DNA from: CAWEPK01 sp963835595
GTDB taxonomy: Bacteria; Desulfobacterota; Syntrophorhabdia; Syntrophorhabdales; WCHB1-27
Assembly: GCA_963835595.1 (NCBI GenBank)
Contig: CAWIGL010000002.1
Span: 620,001-684,000 of the forward strand
Direction of reading: 5' to 3'
DNA: 64,000 nt
Part shown: positions 17,542 through 26,951 of the stretch, piece after piece
How the letters are laid out: the number at the start of each line of letters is the position of its first letter
How positions within the stretch are numbered: the first letter of the stretch is position 1
The notes under the pieces: model-generated
What the model was told of the DNA's origin: nothing
The model's input: only the letters and a program-made list of their open reading frames with translations
Database searches by the model: none
Translations under genes and position numbers: made by a program

Positions 17542-18495
17542 ATGAGAAGTCATCTTTGGAAAGGAATTTTCGCCGCTGTGTTCCTGGCATCGCTTTTCAC
17601 CGGCAGCGTCTTTGCCGCGCCCTACGAGATACAGTTCGGCACGATGGTGGCAGGCGGGACGTGGCAGCTCATCGGCACCGCGATGCTGGAAGACGTCAAG
17701 AGGGTCTGCCCGGATATAACCGGCTCAACCCTGCCCAGCTCTTCGACGGCGAACGTGATGGGCGTGAGCAGCGGGAAGTTCAACATGGGCTTCACCCAGA
17801 CGGACACCGCGGCAGACGCGTGGGAGGGGGTCGGATTCTTCAAGAAGGCCGCCCTTCGCAACATACGCAACCTCGCCACCCTCTACCCCATGGCAATGCA
17901 GCTTGTAGTTAGGGTAAATTCGGGCATTAACAGCCCTGCCGACCTGAAAGGCAAGAGGGTCAGCCCTTCACTCAAAGGCAATTCCAGCGACATGGCGGCG
18001 CAGCGGCTGCTCATGCTCTACGGCCTCTCTTACAACGACATGAAGGTCCAGTTCTGCAACTTCGAGGACGCCGCGCAGCTTATGATCGACGGCCACCTGG
18101 ACGCCCTGCTCTTCGTGACTGCCTTCCCCGCGCCCTCCATACTCAACATCAGCTCCCAGCAGAAGCTGAAGCTCCTGGCCCTGCCGGACGACAAGATCAA
18201 GGCCCTGGCGCACTATAAAGGAATGGAGCCGTACCTGTTCCCAGGCGGTCTTTACAAGGGCGTAGACGCACCTGTAAAGACCGTAGCAACCAGGACACAG
18301 ATCGTAGTCAGGGCGGATATGCCGGATCAGATCGCCTACGAGATCGTCAAGGCAATCGCCCAGAATTTCAGCCGCTACCCGGGCATCCTGCGCTCGATGC
18401 AATACACCCGCGTCCAGGATATGGCCAAAGAGACCCCTATACCCGTCCATCCCGGGGCAGCCAAATATTACAGGGAACGGGGCTGGATAAAGTAA
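17542..18495 (+). CDS. TAXI-family TRAP transporter solute-binding protein
   Basis: 317-residue periplasmic receptor. A signal peptide (MRSHLWKGIFAAVFLASLFTG..FAA) precedes a mature start YEIQFGTMVAGGTWQLIGTA, typical of TAXI receptors; later landmarks are GKFNMGFTQTDTAADAW and LKGKRVSPSLKGNSSDMAAQRLL. It would bind a carboxylate in the periplasm and hand it to the fused permease encoded 21 bases downstream. GGAGGGTAGACC precedes the ATG. With UbiD upstream, the ligand is likely the decarboxylase substrate or a precursor (inference). Confidence 0.9.
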   Translation: MRSHLWKGIFAAVFLASLFTGSVFAAPYEIQFGTMVAGGTWQLIGTAMLEDVKRVCPDITGSTLPSSSTANVMGVSSGKFNMGFTQTDTAADAWEGVGFFKKAALRNIRNLATLYPMAMQLVVRVNSGINSPADLKGKRVSPSLKGNSSDMAAQRLLMLYGLSYNDMKVQFCNFEDAAQLMIDGHLDALLFVTAFPAPSILNISSQQKLKLLALPDDKIKALAHYKGMEPYLFPGGLYKGVDAPVKTVATRTQIVVRADMPDQIAYEIVKAIAQNFSRYPGILRSMQYTRVQDMAKETPIPVHPGAAKYYRERGWIK

Positions 18496-18516
18496 CCGGC
18501 CGAAGCAGGGGGCGTC

Positions 18517-20406
18517 ATGGCTGACGATTGGAAGACTTTCTGGACGGAGCGACCGTTCTATAAGAAGCTGTGCCTGGTAACGGCCACGGCTCTCTGCCTG
18601 TTTCATATCTACACGGCCCTGTTCGGCGTTTTCGACGCACTCGTACAGCGCAGCATCCACCTGGGCCTCGGGCTTATCCTCGTCTTCCTGCTGTTCAACA
18701 AGGGGCGGGCGAAGCCCTCCGCCTGGAGCTGGGCGCTCGTGCTGATGTCGCTTGCCGGCGTGGGATACCTGCTGGTCTTCCACGACTGGGTTGTGAACGA
18801 CCGGTTCACCTTCGTCACACCCGTTGAATGGTACGAGAAGCTCCTCGGAACGATCATGATCTTCGTTGTGCTCAACGCATCGAGGAGGGTCGTAAGCCCC
18901 GGCCTCCTTTACTGCGTCATCGGGTTCCTCGTCTATCCCTTCATAGGGCCGTACCTGCCGTCCGTGCTGCACACGACGCCCCACTCCATCAACGACCTCC
19001 TCGACTTCCTCTATCTCTCCCTGGGAGGCATATTCGGCCTCCCCCTGGGCGTTTCTGCGACGGATATAGCCCTTTTCATCATATTCGGCGCCATCCTGAT
19101 GCGGACCGGCGGCTCGCAGCTCATAAGCGACGTCGCGATGTCCTTAACCGGCCGCATGACGGGCGGGCCGGCCAAAGTGGCCATTATCGGAAGCTCTTTC
19201 TTCGGGTCGATCACGGGGAGCACGTCGGCAAACGTGGCAACCGTCGGGAGCATCACGATACCCATGATGAAGAAGGCGGGATACCGCCCCGAGTTCGCGG
19301 CGGCCGTCGAGGCGGCTGCGTCGTGCGGAGGCCAGATGACGCCCCCCGTCATGGGCGCCTGCGCCTTCGTCATGTCCGCCTTCAGCGGCATTCCCTACGC
19401 GACTATCCTCCGTTACGCGCTTTTCCCGGCGATACTCTATTATTTCAGCCTGTTCGCCACGGTCCACGTGGAGGCAAAAAAATTCAAGCTGAAAGGGATG
19501 GACCCCGGCGTCACGATAGCCAAGACCCTGAAGACTTACGGACACATGATCCTGCCCGTCCTGGTGCTCCTGGCGCTCCTGCTGGCCGGCTACTCGCCCA
19601 GGTTCGCCGGCGGATACGGCATACTCTCGGCCATCGCCATAAGCTGCCTGCGCAAGCGCACGCGGCTGTCCCTGATCGGTCTTTTGTCCGCCTTCGAAGC
19701 GGGGGCCAAGAACATACTCATCGTCCTCTCCTCGACAGCGGCCGCCGGGCTTATCGTCGGCTCCGTGGACATCACGGGCTTCGGCCAGCGGATAAGCAGC
19801 GTCTTCGGCGTATTGGTCGGCGGAAACCTTTTCGTGGGCCTGATGCTCGGACTTGCGATCTCCTTCCTCCTAGGTCTCGGCATGCCCACCACGCCGGCTT
19901 ATATCCTCCAGGCCTCGACCGTGATCCCCGCACTCATCTCCATCGGGCTGGCGCCCTACGCCGCCCATCTCTTCGCCTTCTATTACTCCTGCCTCGCCCT
20001 CATCACGCCTCCCGACGCGAGCGCCGCATACACGGCTGCGTCCATAGCGGAGGCGGACGGCTGGAAGGTCGGATGGCTCGCCACCAGGATGGCCCTCGTT
20101 GCGTTTATCATACCCATAATGTTCGCTTACAACTACCGGCTCCTCCTGGTCGGTCCGGTGTTCCAGGTGTTGATAACCGTTGTGGCGGCGATGGTCGGTA
20201 TATGGTCCCTTGCCGTTGCGTGCGAGGGCTACTTCATGCGAGCCTTGAGCATCCTCGAGCGCGCCCTCGCCGCTGCCGCTGCCATCCTTCTGGTAGCGCC
20301 ATCCTTCTGGCTCCTCACTGCAGGCGCAATGCTCTTCGGCGTGCTGCTGCTTTTCCAGATGCGGGCGGGCGGGGAAGGGCTCGGCGGCCGGGCAGAGGCG
20401 CAATAG
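18517..20406 (+). CDS. TRAP transporter fused membrane subunits (DctQ-DctM type)
   Basis: 629-residue inner-membrane permease joining the small (4-helix) and large (about 12-helix) TRAP subunits, as usual in TAXI systems. The large domain has the conserved GTGG-like and FGSITGSTSANVATVGSITIPMMKKAGY and GLGMPTTPAYILQA regions, and EAAASCGGQMTPPVMGA. Transport is driven by an ion gradient. It ends the UbiD operon; about 90 bases separate its stop from the next predicted promoter. Confidence 0.92.
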   Translation: MADDWKTFWTERPFYKKLCLVTATALCLFHIYTALFGVFDALVQRSIHLGLGLILVFLLFNKGRAKPSAWSWALVLMSLAGVGYLLVFHDWVVNDRFTFVTPVEWYEKLLGTIMIFVVLNASRRVVSPGLLYCVIGFLVYPFIGPYLPSVLHTTPHSINDLLDFLYLSLGGIFGLPLGVSATDIALFIIFGAILMRTGGSQLISDVAMSLTGRMTGGPAKVAIIGSSFFGSITGSTSANVATVGSITIPMMKKAGYRPEFAAAVEAAASCGGQMTPPVMGACAFVMSAFSGIPYATILRYALFPAILYYFSLFATVHVEAKKFKLKGMDPGVTIAKTLKTYGHMILPVLVLLALLLAGYSPRFAGGYGILSAIAISCLRKRTRLSLIGLLSAFEAGAKNILIVLSSTAAAGLIVGSVDITGFGQRISSVFGVLVGGNLFVGLMLGLAISFLLGLGMPTTPAYILQASTVIPALISIGLAPYAAHLFAFYYSCLALITPPDASAAYTAASIAEADGWKVGWLATRMALVAFIIPIMFAYNYRLLLVGPVFQVLITVVAAMVGIWSLAVACEGYFMRALSILERALAAAAAILLVAPSFWLLTAGAMLFGVLLLFQMRAGGEGLGGRAEAQ

Positions 20407-20497
20407 CCCCTTTTGGACGTTTCCCGCGTCCCACCCGTTGCCGGGCCGCCCTTCCGAAACGCCTGCAATCGATGATCCGGCCAGGGCGCGTAACTTT

Positions 20498-20527
20498 TTG
20501 ACAGATCTTCACGACCTATGCTGTAAT
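20498..20527 (+). promoter_or_regulatory. Probable sigma-70 promoter of the efflux operon
   Basis: TTGACA at 20498-20503 and TGTAAT at 20522-20527 (five of six matches to TATAAT), with an 18-base spacer. The start would lie about 190 bases before the adaptor ATG at 20728, leaving a long 5' leader that contains a hairpin at 20622-20649. Confidence 0.55.
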
Positions 20528-20621
20528 GGCTCGGAGCGGCGCCAAAGGCTAGTACCGCCGACCGGCAAACGAAGGATAAGGCCCGTGGAGGGGAGGGCGA
20601 AAGGCGCCGTCCTTTCCACTG

Positions 20622-20649
20622 CCGCTTATGGCGCAGGCCGCGTAAGCGG
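20622..20649 (+). promoter_or_regulatory. Hairpin in the 5' leader of the efflux operon
   Basis: CCGCTTA (20622-20628) pairs perfectly with TAAGCGG (20643-20649) around a 14-base GC-rich loop. There is no following U-run, so it is not a plain intrinsic terminator. It may stabilise or regulate the leader, or be a neutral GC-rich fold. Confidence 0.25.
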
Positions 20650-20727
20650 CTGCCTCCGGCTTTAAGTCCGTTTCGCGAGTCTTACAGCTTGATCGAACCG
20701 GCCGCGCTATAAATGAGAGTCGATATT

Positions 20728-21963
20728 ATGCGACGGACAAGCGTTGTCCTGATCGTCGTTCTTGCCGGGCTGGCCGCAGGCACGGGCGTCCGGTCGTTCT
20801 GGGCGAGGGGAGAGAAGGCCCCCGCGTTCCGCTCGGCGCCGGTGAAACGGGGAGACCTTGTGGCGACGATCAACGCAACGGGGACGATAGAGCCGGTGGC
20901 CGCTATCGACGTCGGCGCGCAGGTCGCGGGCATGATTATCGCTTTCGGGACGGACACGCGCGGCAAGCTCGTCAACTGGAGCTCCCCGGTCGATAAAGGC
21001 ACGGTCCTGGCAAGGATCGACGACTCCCTTTACGCGGCTGCGGTCAAAAGCGCGGAAGCCCAGCTCCAGCAGGCGGAAGCGGCAGTCGTCGTATCCAGGG
21101 CCGGCGTGCTACAGCAGAAGGCGAACGTCGCCCTGGCAACGCAGAACTGGGAAAGGGCCAAGAGGCTCGGCCCCAGCGACGCCCTCTCCCAGAGCGCCTA
21201 CGACCAGTACAAGGATACTTACGAGGTGGCCACGGCAAACCTCGCTTCGGCTGAGGCATCCGTCGAGCAGGCGCTTGCCTCGGTGGATGCGGCAAAGGCG
21301 AGCCTCCGCACTGCGCGGTTGAACTTCGACTACTGTACGATCAGGTCCCCCGTTAAAGGCGTCGTAATCGACAGGCGGGTCAACATAGGGCAGACGGTCG
21401 TTGCGACGCTCAGCGCCCCCAGCCTCTTCCTCGTCGCGAACGACGTGAGGCGCATACAGGCATGGATCAACGTCTACGAGGCGGACGTGGGGCGCATCTC
21501 AAGGGGCCGGCCCGTGACGTTCACCGTGGACGCCTTCCCGGGCCGCACCTTCCACGGCACGGTGGGTGAGGTGCGCCTTAACGCGACGATGACGCAGAAC
21601 GTAGTCACCTACACGATAGCGGTCGATATCGACAATTCAGACGGCAGGCTGCTGCCTTATCTGACCGCACACGCGTTGTTCGAGATCGGCCGGCGCAAGG
21701 GCGTGCTCCTCGTCCCGAACGCGGCCTTGCGCTTTACGCCCCGGCACGGCGAGATCGTCCCGGAGGCGAGGCAAAAACACGAAGGCCCCCGCCGCCTCCG
21801 CAACGCGGAAGGGAGCGAGAAGCACGCCGTAGTCTGGGTCGAGCAAGGAAGGCGCGTCCGGCCGGTCCCCGTGACGGTCGGACTGACGGACGGCGCCTTC
21901 ACCGAAGTGGAGGGCAATGGCCTTACCGAGGGCGTGCGCGTCGCCGTCGGCGACGGACGATAG
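20728..21963 (+). CDS. Periplasmic adaptor (membrane fusion protein) of a MacAB-type efflux pump, first copy
   Basis: About 411-residue adaptor of the HlyD/MacA family: an N-terminal membrane anchor or signal (VVLIVVLAGLAAGTG), a split lipoyl domain (GTIEPVAAIDVGAQVAGMI and YCTIRSPVKGVVIDRRVNIGQTV), an alpha-hairpin coiled coil rich in Ala/Gln/Glu, and beta-barrel regions. I start at ATG 20728 rather than 20713 because the paralogue at 25563 begins at the equivalent residue. It links the ABC permease (22673) to the outer-membrane channel (24053). It is about as long as usual MacA, and long identical DNA stretches are shared with the second adaptor. Confidence 0.9.
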   Translation: MRRTSVVLIVVLAGLAAGTGVRSFWARGEKAPAFRSAPVKRGDLVATINATGTIEPVAAIDVGAQVAGMIIAFGTDTRGKLVNWSSPVDKGTVLARIDDSLYAAAVKSAEAQLQQAEAAVVVSRAGVLQQKANVALATQNWERAKRLGPSDALSQSAYDQYKDTYEVATANLASAEASVEQALASVDAAKASLRTARLNFDYCTIRSPVKGVVIDRRVNIGQTVVATLSAPSLFLVANDVRRIQAWINVYEADVGRISRGRPVTFTVDAFPGRTFHGTVGEVRLNATMTQNVVTYTIAVDIDNSDGRLLPYLTAHALFEIGRRKGVLLVPNAALRFTPRHGEIVPEARQKHEGPRRLRNAEGSEKHAVVWVEQGRRVRPVPVTVGLTDGAFTEVEGNGLTEGVRVAVGDGR

Positions 21964-21978
21964 GGGACGGTTGGGTGG

Positions 21979-22665
21979 ATGGATAATCTCATCAGGCTTC
22001 AAGAGATTCACAAGACGTATCACCTGGGCGAGATAGACCTGCCCGTCCTCAAGGGCATATCACTTGAGATCGGAAGGGGAGAGATGGTGACGCTCATGGG
22101 AGCGAGCGGCTCCGGTAAGAGCACGCTCATGAATATCCTCGGGTGCCTCGACCATCCCACGTCGGGCGGGTACTGGCTGGACGGCCGGGACATCTCCGGC
22201 CTCGACGCAAGGGAGAGGGCCAGGCTCCGCAACCGGATACTCGGGTTCGTCTTCCAGAATTTCAACCTTCTTCCCCGCACGAGCGCCCTGGAGAACGTGG
22301 TCATGCCCCTCTCCTATACCAAGGAAAGCCTCACCGAGCACCAGAAAAGGCAGCGGGCAGCGGTAATGCTCGAAAAAGTCGGCCTGGCGGGCAGGGTAGA
22401 CCACCATCCGTCCCAGCTCTCGGGCGGGGAGCAGCAGCGCGTCGCCATTGCAAGATCGCTCATCAACCGCCCCCAGGTGCTTTTCGCGGACGAGCCGACG
22501 GGGAACCTCGATTCGCGCACCAGTGAAGAGATCCTGGAGATGTTTCAGGAGCTCAACGGGAAGGAGGGCATCACGATCATCCTCGTCACCCACGACCCAG
22601 GCGTGGCGCGCCACGCCGGGCGGATCATTCGGATAAAAGACGGTCTCATCGATGGGACGGCATAG
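21979..22665 (+). CDS. ABC transporter ATP-binding protein (MacB/LolD type)
   Basis: 228-residue ATPase with Walker A GASGSGKST, Q-loop in FVFQNFNLLPR, signature LSGGEQQRVAIARS and Walker B VLFADEPTGNLDS, followed by the H-loop in LVTHDP. The sequence is of the MacB/LolD/FtsE branch that drives mechanotransmission rather than substrate passage through the membrane. It lies 15 bases after the adaptor, with the permease immediately following. In canonical MacB the ATPase and permease are one chain; here they are separate. Confidence 0.94.
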   Translation: MDNLIRLQEIHKTYHLGEIDLPVLKGISLEIGRGEMVTLMGASGSGKSTLMNILGCLDHPTSGGYWLDGRDISGLDARERARLRNRILGFVFQNFNLLPRTSALENVVMPLSYTKESLTEHQKRQRAAVMLEKVGLAGRVDHHPSQLSGGEQQRVAIARSLINRPQVLFADEPTGNLDSRTSEEILEMFQELNGKEGITIILVTHDPGVARHAGRIIRIKDGLIDGTA

Positions 22666-22672
22666 GCGCCCC

Positions 22673-24046
22673 ATGAGAATGATCGGCATACTCAAGACTG
22701 CGTCGGGCGCCCTTCGGCGTAACGTCATGCGGACGTTGCTCACGACGCTCGGCATCGTCATAGGCGTTGCGGCGGTCATCACCATGATGGAGATAGGCAA
22801 CGGCGCGGCGCTGGCAATCCAACGCACCCTCACGGCCATCGGCGCCAACACGCTCGTAATCATACCGGGCGCCCAGTTCGTGGGCGGCATCAACTACGGC
22901 GTAGGCAGCATGACGACGCTGACCCCGCAGGACGCGGAAGCCATCGCGAGGGAGTGCCCGGCAATCGCCAGCGTCGCCCCCATCGTGCGCGCCCGCACCC
23001 AGGTCGTCTACGGAAATAAGAACTGGGTGCCCATGTACGTATACGGCTCGACGCCCTCCTTCCTCCAGGTGCGCGACTGGACGGAGATGGCCGAGGGAGA
23101 GGCGTTCACCGAGCACGACGTCCGCAACACGAGCAAGGTCTGCGTAGTGGGCAAGACGATCGTGAGGGAGCTATTCGCCGGGCAGTCGCCCATCGGAAAG
23201 GAGATCCGCGTCCGGAACGTCGCCTTCAAGGTGATAGGCGTCCTGCAGCAGAAGGGCGCGAACATGATGGGGCAGGACCAGGACGACATCCTGCTGGCGC
23301 CCTGGACGACGATCAAGTACCGTGTGGTGGCCACCAGCCTCTCCGGCGGCAACCAGAGCACTACGAATACCTCGAACGTCACGGAGGTCAACTCCCTCAC
23401 TATGGCGTATCCGAATATCTCGACGAGCCTCTATCCCACCCAATCGACCAACGAGGCGGCCGACCTGCCCCAGCCCATCCGGTTTGCCAACGTCGATCAG
23501 ATCCTTACGGCGGCGCGGGGACCTGAGTGGATTCAGACGGCCATCGACCAGATCACCAACGTGATCAGGGAGAACCACCATCTCCGGCCTACCGCGCCGA
23601 ACGACTTCACCGTCCGCGACATGACGGAGATCACGAAGGCGATGAGCTCGACGACGGACCTTATAACGAAGCTGCTTCTCTATGTGGCGATGATCTCCCT
23701 GATGGTCGGCGGCGTCGGCATCATGAACATCATGCTGGTCTCCGTCACGGAGCGGACGCGCGAGATCGGCCTGCGGATGGCGGTAGGCGCGGAGCCTAAC
23801 GACATCCTCCGCCAGTTCCTCACCGAGGCGATAGTGCTCTGCCTGGCGGGCGGCATCATGGGCATCATCGTCGGGCGGGGCGCCTCCATCATCGTGTCGA
23901 AGGTGCTCCACTGGCCGACTGCGCCCTCGATAGGCGCCATTATAGCGGCAGTCGTGGTATCGGCCAGCGTGGGCGTCATCTTCGGTTTCTATCCGGCCTG
24001 GAAGGGGTCCCGCCTCGACCCCATCGACGCCCTTCGGTATGAGTGA
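22673..24046 (+). CDS. ABC transporter permease (MacB/FtsX-like)
   Basis: Four-helix MacB-type permease of about 457 residues. There is one N-terminal helix (LLTTLGIVIGVAAVITMMEIG), then a large periplasmic MacB domain, then three C-terminal helices with the FtsX motif GGVGIMNIMLVSVTERTREIGLRMAVGA. The ATG at 22673 (or 22679) is preferred; an in-frame ATG at 22652 overlaps the ATPase gene. A periplasmic insertion rich in Ser/Thr/Asn (GGNQSTTNTSNVTEVNSL) is notable. It works with the ATPase upstream and the adaptor and channel of the same operon in exporting lipids, peptides or macrolide-like compounds (family knowledge; substrate unknown). Confidence 0.92.
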   Translation: MRMIGILKTASGALRRNVMRTLLTTLGIVIGVAAVITMMEIGNGAALAIQRTLTAIGANTLVIIPGAQFVGGINYGVGSMTTLTPQDAEAIARECPAIASVAPIVRARTQVVYGNKNWVPMYVYGSTPSFLQVRDWTEMAEGEAFTEHDVRNTSKVCVVGKTIVRELFAGQSPIGKEIRVRNVAFKVIGVLQQKGANMMGQDQDDILLAPWTTIKYRVVATSLSGGNQSTTNTSNVTEVNSLTMAYPNISTSLYPTQSTNEAADLPQPIRFANVDQILTAARGPEWIQTAIDQITNVIRENHHLRPTAPNDFTVRDMTEITKAMSSTTDLITKLLLYVAMISLMVGGVGIMNIMLVSVTERTREIGLRMAVGAEPNDILRQFLTEAIVLCLAGGIMGIIVGRGASIIVSKVLHWPTAPSIGAIIAAVVVSASVGVIFGFYPAWKGSRLDPIDALRYE

Positions 24047-24052
24047 GGCCCA

Positions 24053-25471
24053 ATGAAGGCTAAAGCGCTCGCCTGTCTGATGCTTATCGTTGCAAGCGGC
24101 TGCATGGTCGGCCCCGACTTCCGAAAGCCCGAGCCGCCGATGCCTGATGCTTTCCTGGGCGTGAAAGAGGCGAAGCAGCCTAATGCCAAATCGGTGGCGA
24201 CGGACCGGTCTGCCGACCTCGCCGGGTGGTGGAGGCAGTTCGAGGACCCGACGCTCGACATGCTCGTCGGGGAGGCACTGAAGGCGAACCTCAGCCTCGC
24301 CCTTGCCGAGGCCGGCCTCAGGCAGGCCAGGGCCTTGAGGGGCATAGCCGCTGCGGGCCTCTTCCCGTCCGCGACCGCCTCGGCCGCGTACCAGCGCCAG
24401 TCGGGTCCGCTTTACGGAACCAACGGGAACCCCCGCAACCTGTACCTGGCTACCGTCGATGCGGCGTGGGAGCTCGACTTTTTCGGGGGTGTCCGCAGGA
24501 ACGTCGAATCTGCGGGCGCGAACGTCGTTGCAGCCGTCGAAAACCTGCGGGACGTCCAGGTGAGCCTCATCGCCGAGGTCGCCCTTTATTACGTGCAGCT
24601 TCGGGGATACCAGCAGCAGGTCGTCACAGCCCGCAACAACCTGAAGGTCCAGCAGCATACGGCAGACATCACCCGCAGGCTCTTCAAGGTGGGCTTCGAC
24701 TCCGGCCTCGACGTGGCAAACGCGGAGAGCATCGTTGCATCGACGGAGGCCCAGATCCCCGTCTATGAGACGGGGGCGCGCCAGGCGATCTACGCGCTGA
24801 GCGTGCTCCTCGGACGCCACCCGGAGGACCTGGTGGAGCTTCTGTCGCCCACGGGCGGCTTCCCCGCCGTGCCGGGCGAGATACCCGCAGGGCTGCCTTC
24901 GGAGCTCCTGCGGCGCAGGCCCGACATCCGCAAGGCCGAGGCCCAGCTTCACAGCGCCACAGCGCAGATCGGGGTGGCAACGGCGCAGCTTTTCCCGCAG
25001 TTCTCGCTCACGGGAGGCGCGGCTTGGCAAAGCACTGCATCGAATACCTGGCTCAAAAACATGAGCCGCTCCCTCTTCATCGGCCCCGCGGCCTCGTGGC
25101 CGATCTTCCAGGGCGGCGCCATCGTCTCGAACATCCATGCGCAGGAGGCGCTGCGCGACCAGGCCTTCGTCACGTACAAGCAGACGGTGCTGACCGCCCT
25201 GCAGGACGTAGAGAACGCCCTCGTCGCCTTTGCCAAGGAGCAGCAGCACCACAAGTCGCTCGGCGACGCCGTAGCCTACGACCGGAAGGCCGTGGAGCTG
25301 TCGTTGAAGCTCTTCACGGAAGGGCAGACGGATTTTCTCAACGTGCTCGTCGCCCAGCGCCAGCTTTATACGGACGAAAGCGCCCTTACCGCGAGCACGC
25401 AGAACATCGCGGCGGACCTGATCGCACTTTACAAGGCCCTTGGCGGCGGCTGGGAGGTAGGTTTGCCGTGA
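24053..25471 (+). CDS. Outer-membrane efflux channel lipoprotein, NodT/TolC family
   Basis: 472-residue TolC-fold channel. A lipoprotein signal with lipobox IVASGC (Cys at about residue 17) is followed by MVGPDFRKPEPPMPDAF, the standard NodT-type start. Two repeated long coiled-coil domains follow, with landmarks WWRQFEDPTLDMLV, AAWELDFFGGVRRNVESA and RRRPDIRKAEAQLHSATAQIGVATAQLFPQFSLTG. It provides the outer-membrane exit for the ABC pump and lies 7 bases after the permease gene. Confidence 0.94.
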   Translation: MKAKALACLMLIVASGCMVGPDFRKPEPPMPDAFLGVKEAKQPNAKSVATDRSADLAGWWRQFEDPTLDMLVGEALKANLSLALAEAGLRQARALRGIAAAGLFPSATASAAYQRQSGPLYGTNGNPRNLYLATVDAAWELDFFGGVRRNVESAGANVVAAVENLRDVQVSLIAEVALYYVQLRGYQQQVVTARNNLKVQQHTADITRRLFKVGFDSGLDVANAESIVASTEAQIPVYETGARQAIYALSVLLGRHPEDLVELLSPTGGFPAVPGEIPAGLPSELLRRRPDIRKAEAQLHSATAQIGVATAQLFPQFSLTGGAAWQSTASNTWLKNMSRSLFIGPAASWPIFQGGAIVSNIHAQEALRDQAFVTYKQTVLTALQDVENALVAFAKEQQHHKSLGDAVAYDRKAVELSLKLFTEGQTDFLNVLVAQRQLYTDESALTASTQNIAADLIALYKALGGGWEVGLP

Positions 25472-25562
25472 TAGAGGGGGGCGACGACGAGGGGGACGTC
25501 AACGCGGACGGCGTTGTGACGGCCGGGCCGGGCCGATTTCTATGTAGGCGAGGGTAGAATCG

Positions 25563-26951
25563 ATGAAACGAATAATTGTAGCCGCGATCGTTGTTGCCGC
25601 CGGGCTGGCGATAGGCACGGGCGTCTGGTCGTCCCGGTCGAGGGGAGACAAGGCCCCCGCATTCCGCTCGGTCCCCGTGAAACAGGGGGACCTGGTCGCT
25701 ACGATTACCGCCACGGGCGTCACAGAGCCCGTAGCGGTTGTCCAGATAGGCGCGCAGGTAGCGGGCATCGTCGTCGCTTTCGGGAAGGACAGGCGCGGAA
25801 ACGAGATCCGCTGGGGCTCCAAGGTGGAGAAAGGAATGGTCCTGGCAAGAATCGACGACTCCCTTTACGCGGCCGCAGTCAAGACCGCAGAAGGCCAGCT
25901 CAAGCAGGCAGAGGCGGCCGTTATCGTAAGCAGGGCCAACGTGCTCCAGCAGAAGGCAAACGTCGTCCTGGCAACGCAAAACTGGGAAAGGGCCAGGAGG
26001 CTGGGGCCGAGCGACGCCCTCGCGCAGAGCGCTTACGACCAGTACAAGCAGGCTTTCGAGGCGGCAAGCGCAAACCTCGCCTCGGCTGAGGCAGCCGTCC
26101 AGCAGGCGCTTGCCACTGTAGCGCAGCAAAAGGCGGCGCTCCTCACCGCGCAGATCAACTTCAACTACTGCACGATCAAATCCCCCGTGAAGGGCGTCGT
26201 AATCGACAGGCAGGTGAATATAGGACAGACGGTCGTCTCGTCGCTCTCCGCCCCGAGCCTCTTCCTCATCGCGAACGACCTGAAGCACATCCAGGCGTGG
26301 GTGAGCGTCAACGAGGCGGACGTGGGGCACATCGTCGAGGGGCAGCCCGTGGCGTTCACCGTGGACGCGTTCCCCGGCCGCACCTTCCAGGGCACGGTGG
26401 GCCAGGTGCGCCTCAACGCGACGATGACGCAGAACGTAGTCACCTACACGATAGCGGTCGATGTCGATAACTCCGACGGCAAGCTCCTGCCTTACCTCAC
26501 CGCCAACGCGCAGTTCGAGATAGGCCGGCGCAAGGGCGTGCTCCTCGTCCCGAACGCGGCCTTGCGCTTTACGCCCCGGCCTACCGAGATCGCACCCGGC
26601 GCAAGGAAAGCGCCTAAGGAAGGCGCCTCCCGCCGGGTGCGGGGCGCGGAAGGGAGCGAGAAGCCCACCCTCGTCTGGGTCGAGCAGGGAAGGTACGTCC
26701 GGCCCCTTCCTGTGGCGGCCGGACTGACGGACGGCGCCTTCACGGAAGTCGAGGGCGCGGGCCTGACCGAGGGCGTCCGCGTGGTCGTGGGCACAGGGGG
26801 GCCGGAGCCGAGCGCAGCCCAGAACGAGGAGCGCAATCCCTTCCAGCCGCAGATGCCTTTCCGGCACAACCGCCAGCCTCAGGGCCAGGGCCAGGAGGCC
26901 GGACAGGGAGGCCAGGCAGGCCAGGCGGCAACCGGCGGCAGCGGACGATAG
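25563..26951 (+). CDS. Periplasmic adaptor (membrane fusion protein), second copy with Gln/Gly-rich tail
   Basis: 462-residue paralogue of the adaptor at 20728, same domain order: anchor (IIVAAIVVAAGLAIGTG), lipoyl halves (GVTEPVAVVQIGAQVAGIV, YCTIKSPVKGVVIDRQV), coiled-coil hairpin and beta-barrel. It differs by a C-terminal extension rich in Gln, Gly and Ala (from about residue 425). At least one 48-base stretch (21580-21627 and 26415-26462) and another of more than 50 bases around the VLLVPNAALRF codons are identical, implying recent duplication or gene conversion. No ABC genes follow, so it either shares the upstream pump or is redundant. It lies about 90 bases after the channel gene. Confidence 0.9.
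   Translation: MKRIIVAAIVVAAGLAIGTGVWSSRSRGDKAPAFRSVPVKQGDLVATITATGVTEPVAVVQIGAQVAGIVVAFGKDRRGNEIRWGSKVEKGMVLARIDDSLYAAAVKTAEGQLKQAEAAVIVSRANVLQQKANVVLATQNWERARRLGPSDALAQSAYDQYKQAFEAASANLASAEAAVQQALATVAQQKAALLTAQINFNYCTIKSPVKGVVIDRQVNIGQTVVSSLSAPSLFLIANDLKHIQAWVSVNEADVGHIVEGQPVAFTVDAFPGRTFQGTVGQVRLNATMTQNVVTYTIAVDVDNSDGKLLPYLTANAQFEIGRRKGVLLVPNAALRFTPRPTEIAPGARKAPKEGASRRVRGAEGSEKPTLVWVEQGRYVRPLPVAAGLTDGAFTEVEGAGLTEGVRVVVGTGGPEPSAAQNEERNPFQPQMPFRHNRQPQGQGQEAGQGGQAGQAATGGSGR

Noticed and set aside
23171..25252. Very long antisense frame (about 690 codons) opposite the efflux genes
   Set aside because: It is a by-product of GC-rich third positions; the sense genes have clear ABC permease and TolC motifs, while the antisense product is Arg/Asp/Leu-rich without motifs.
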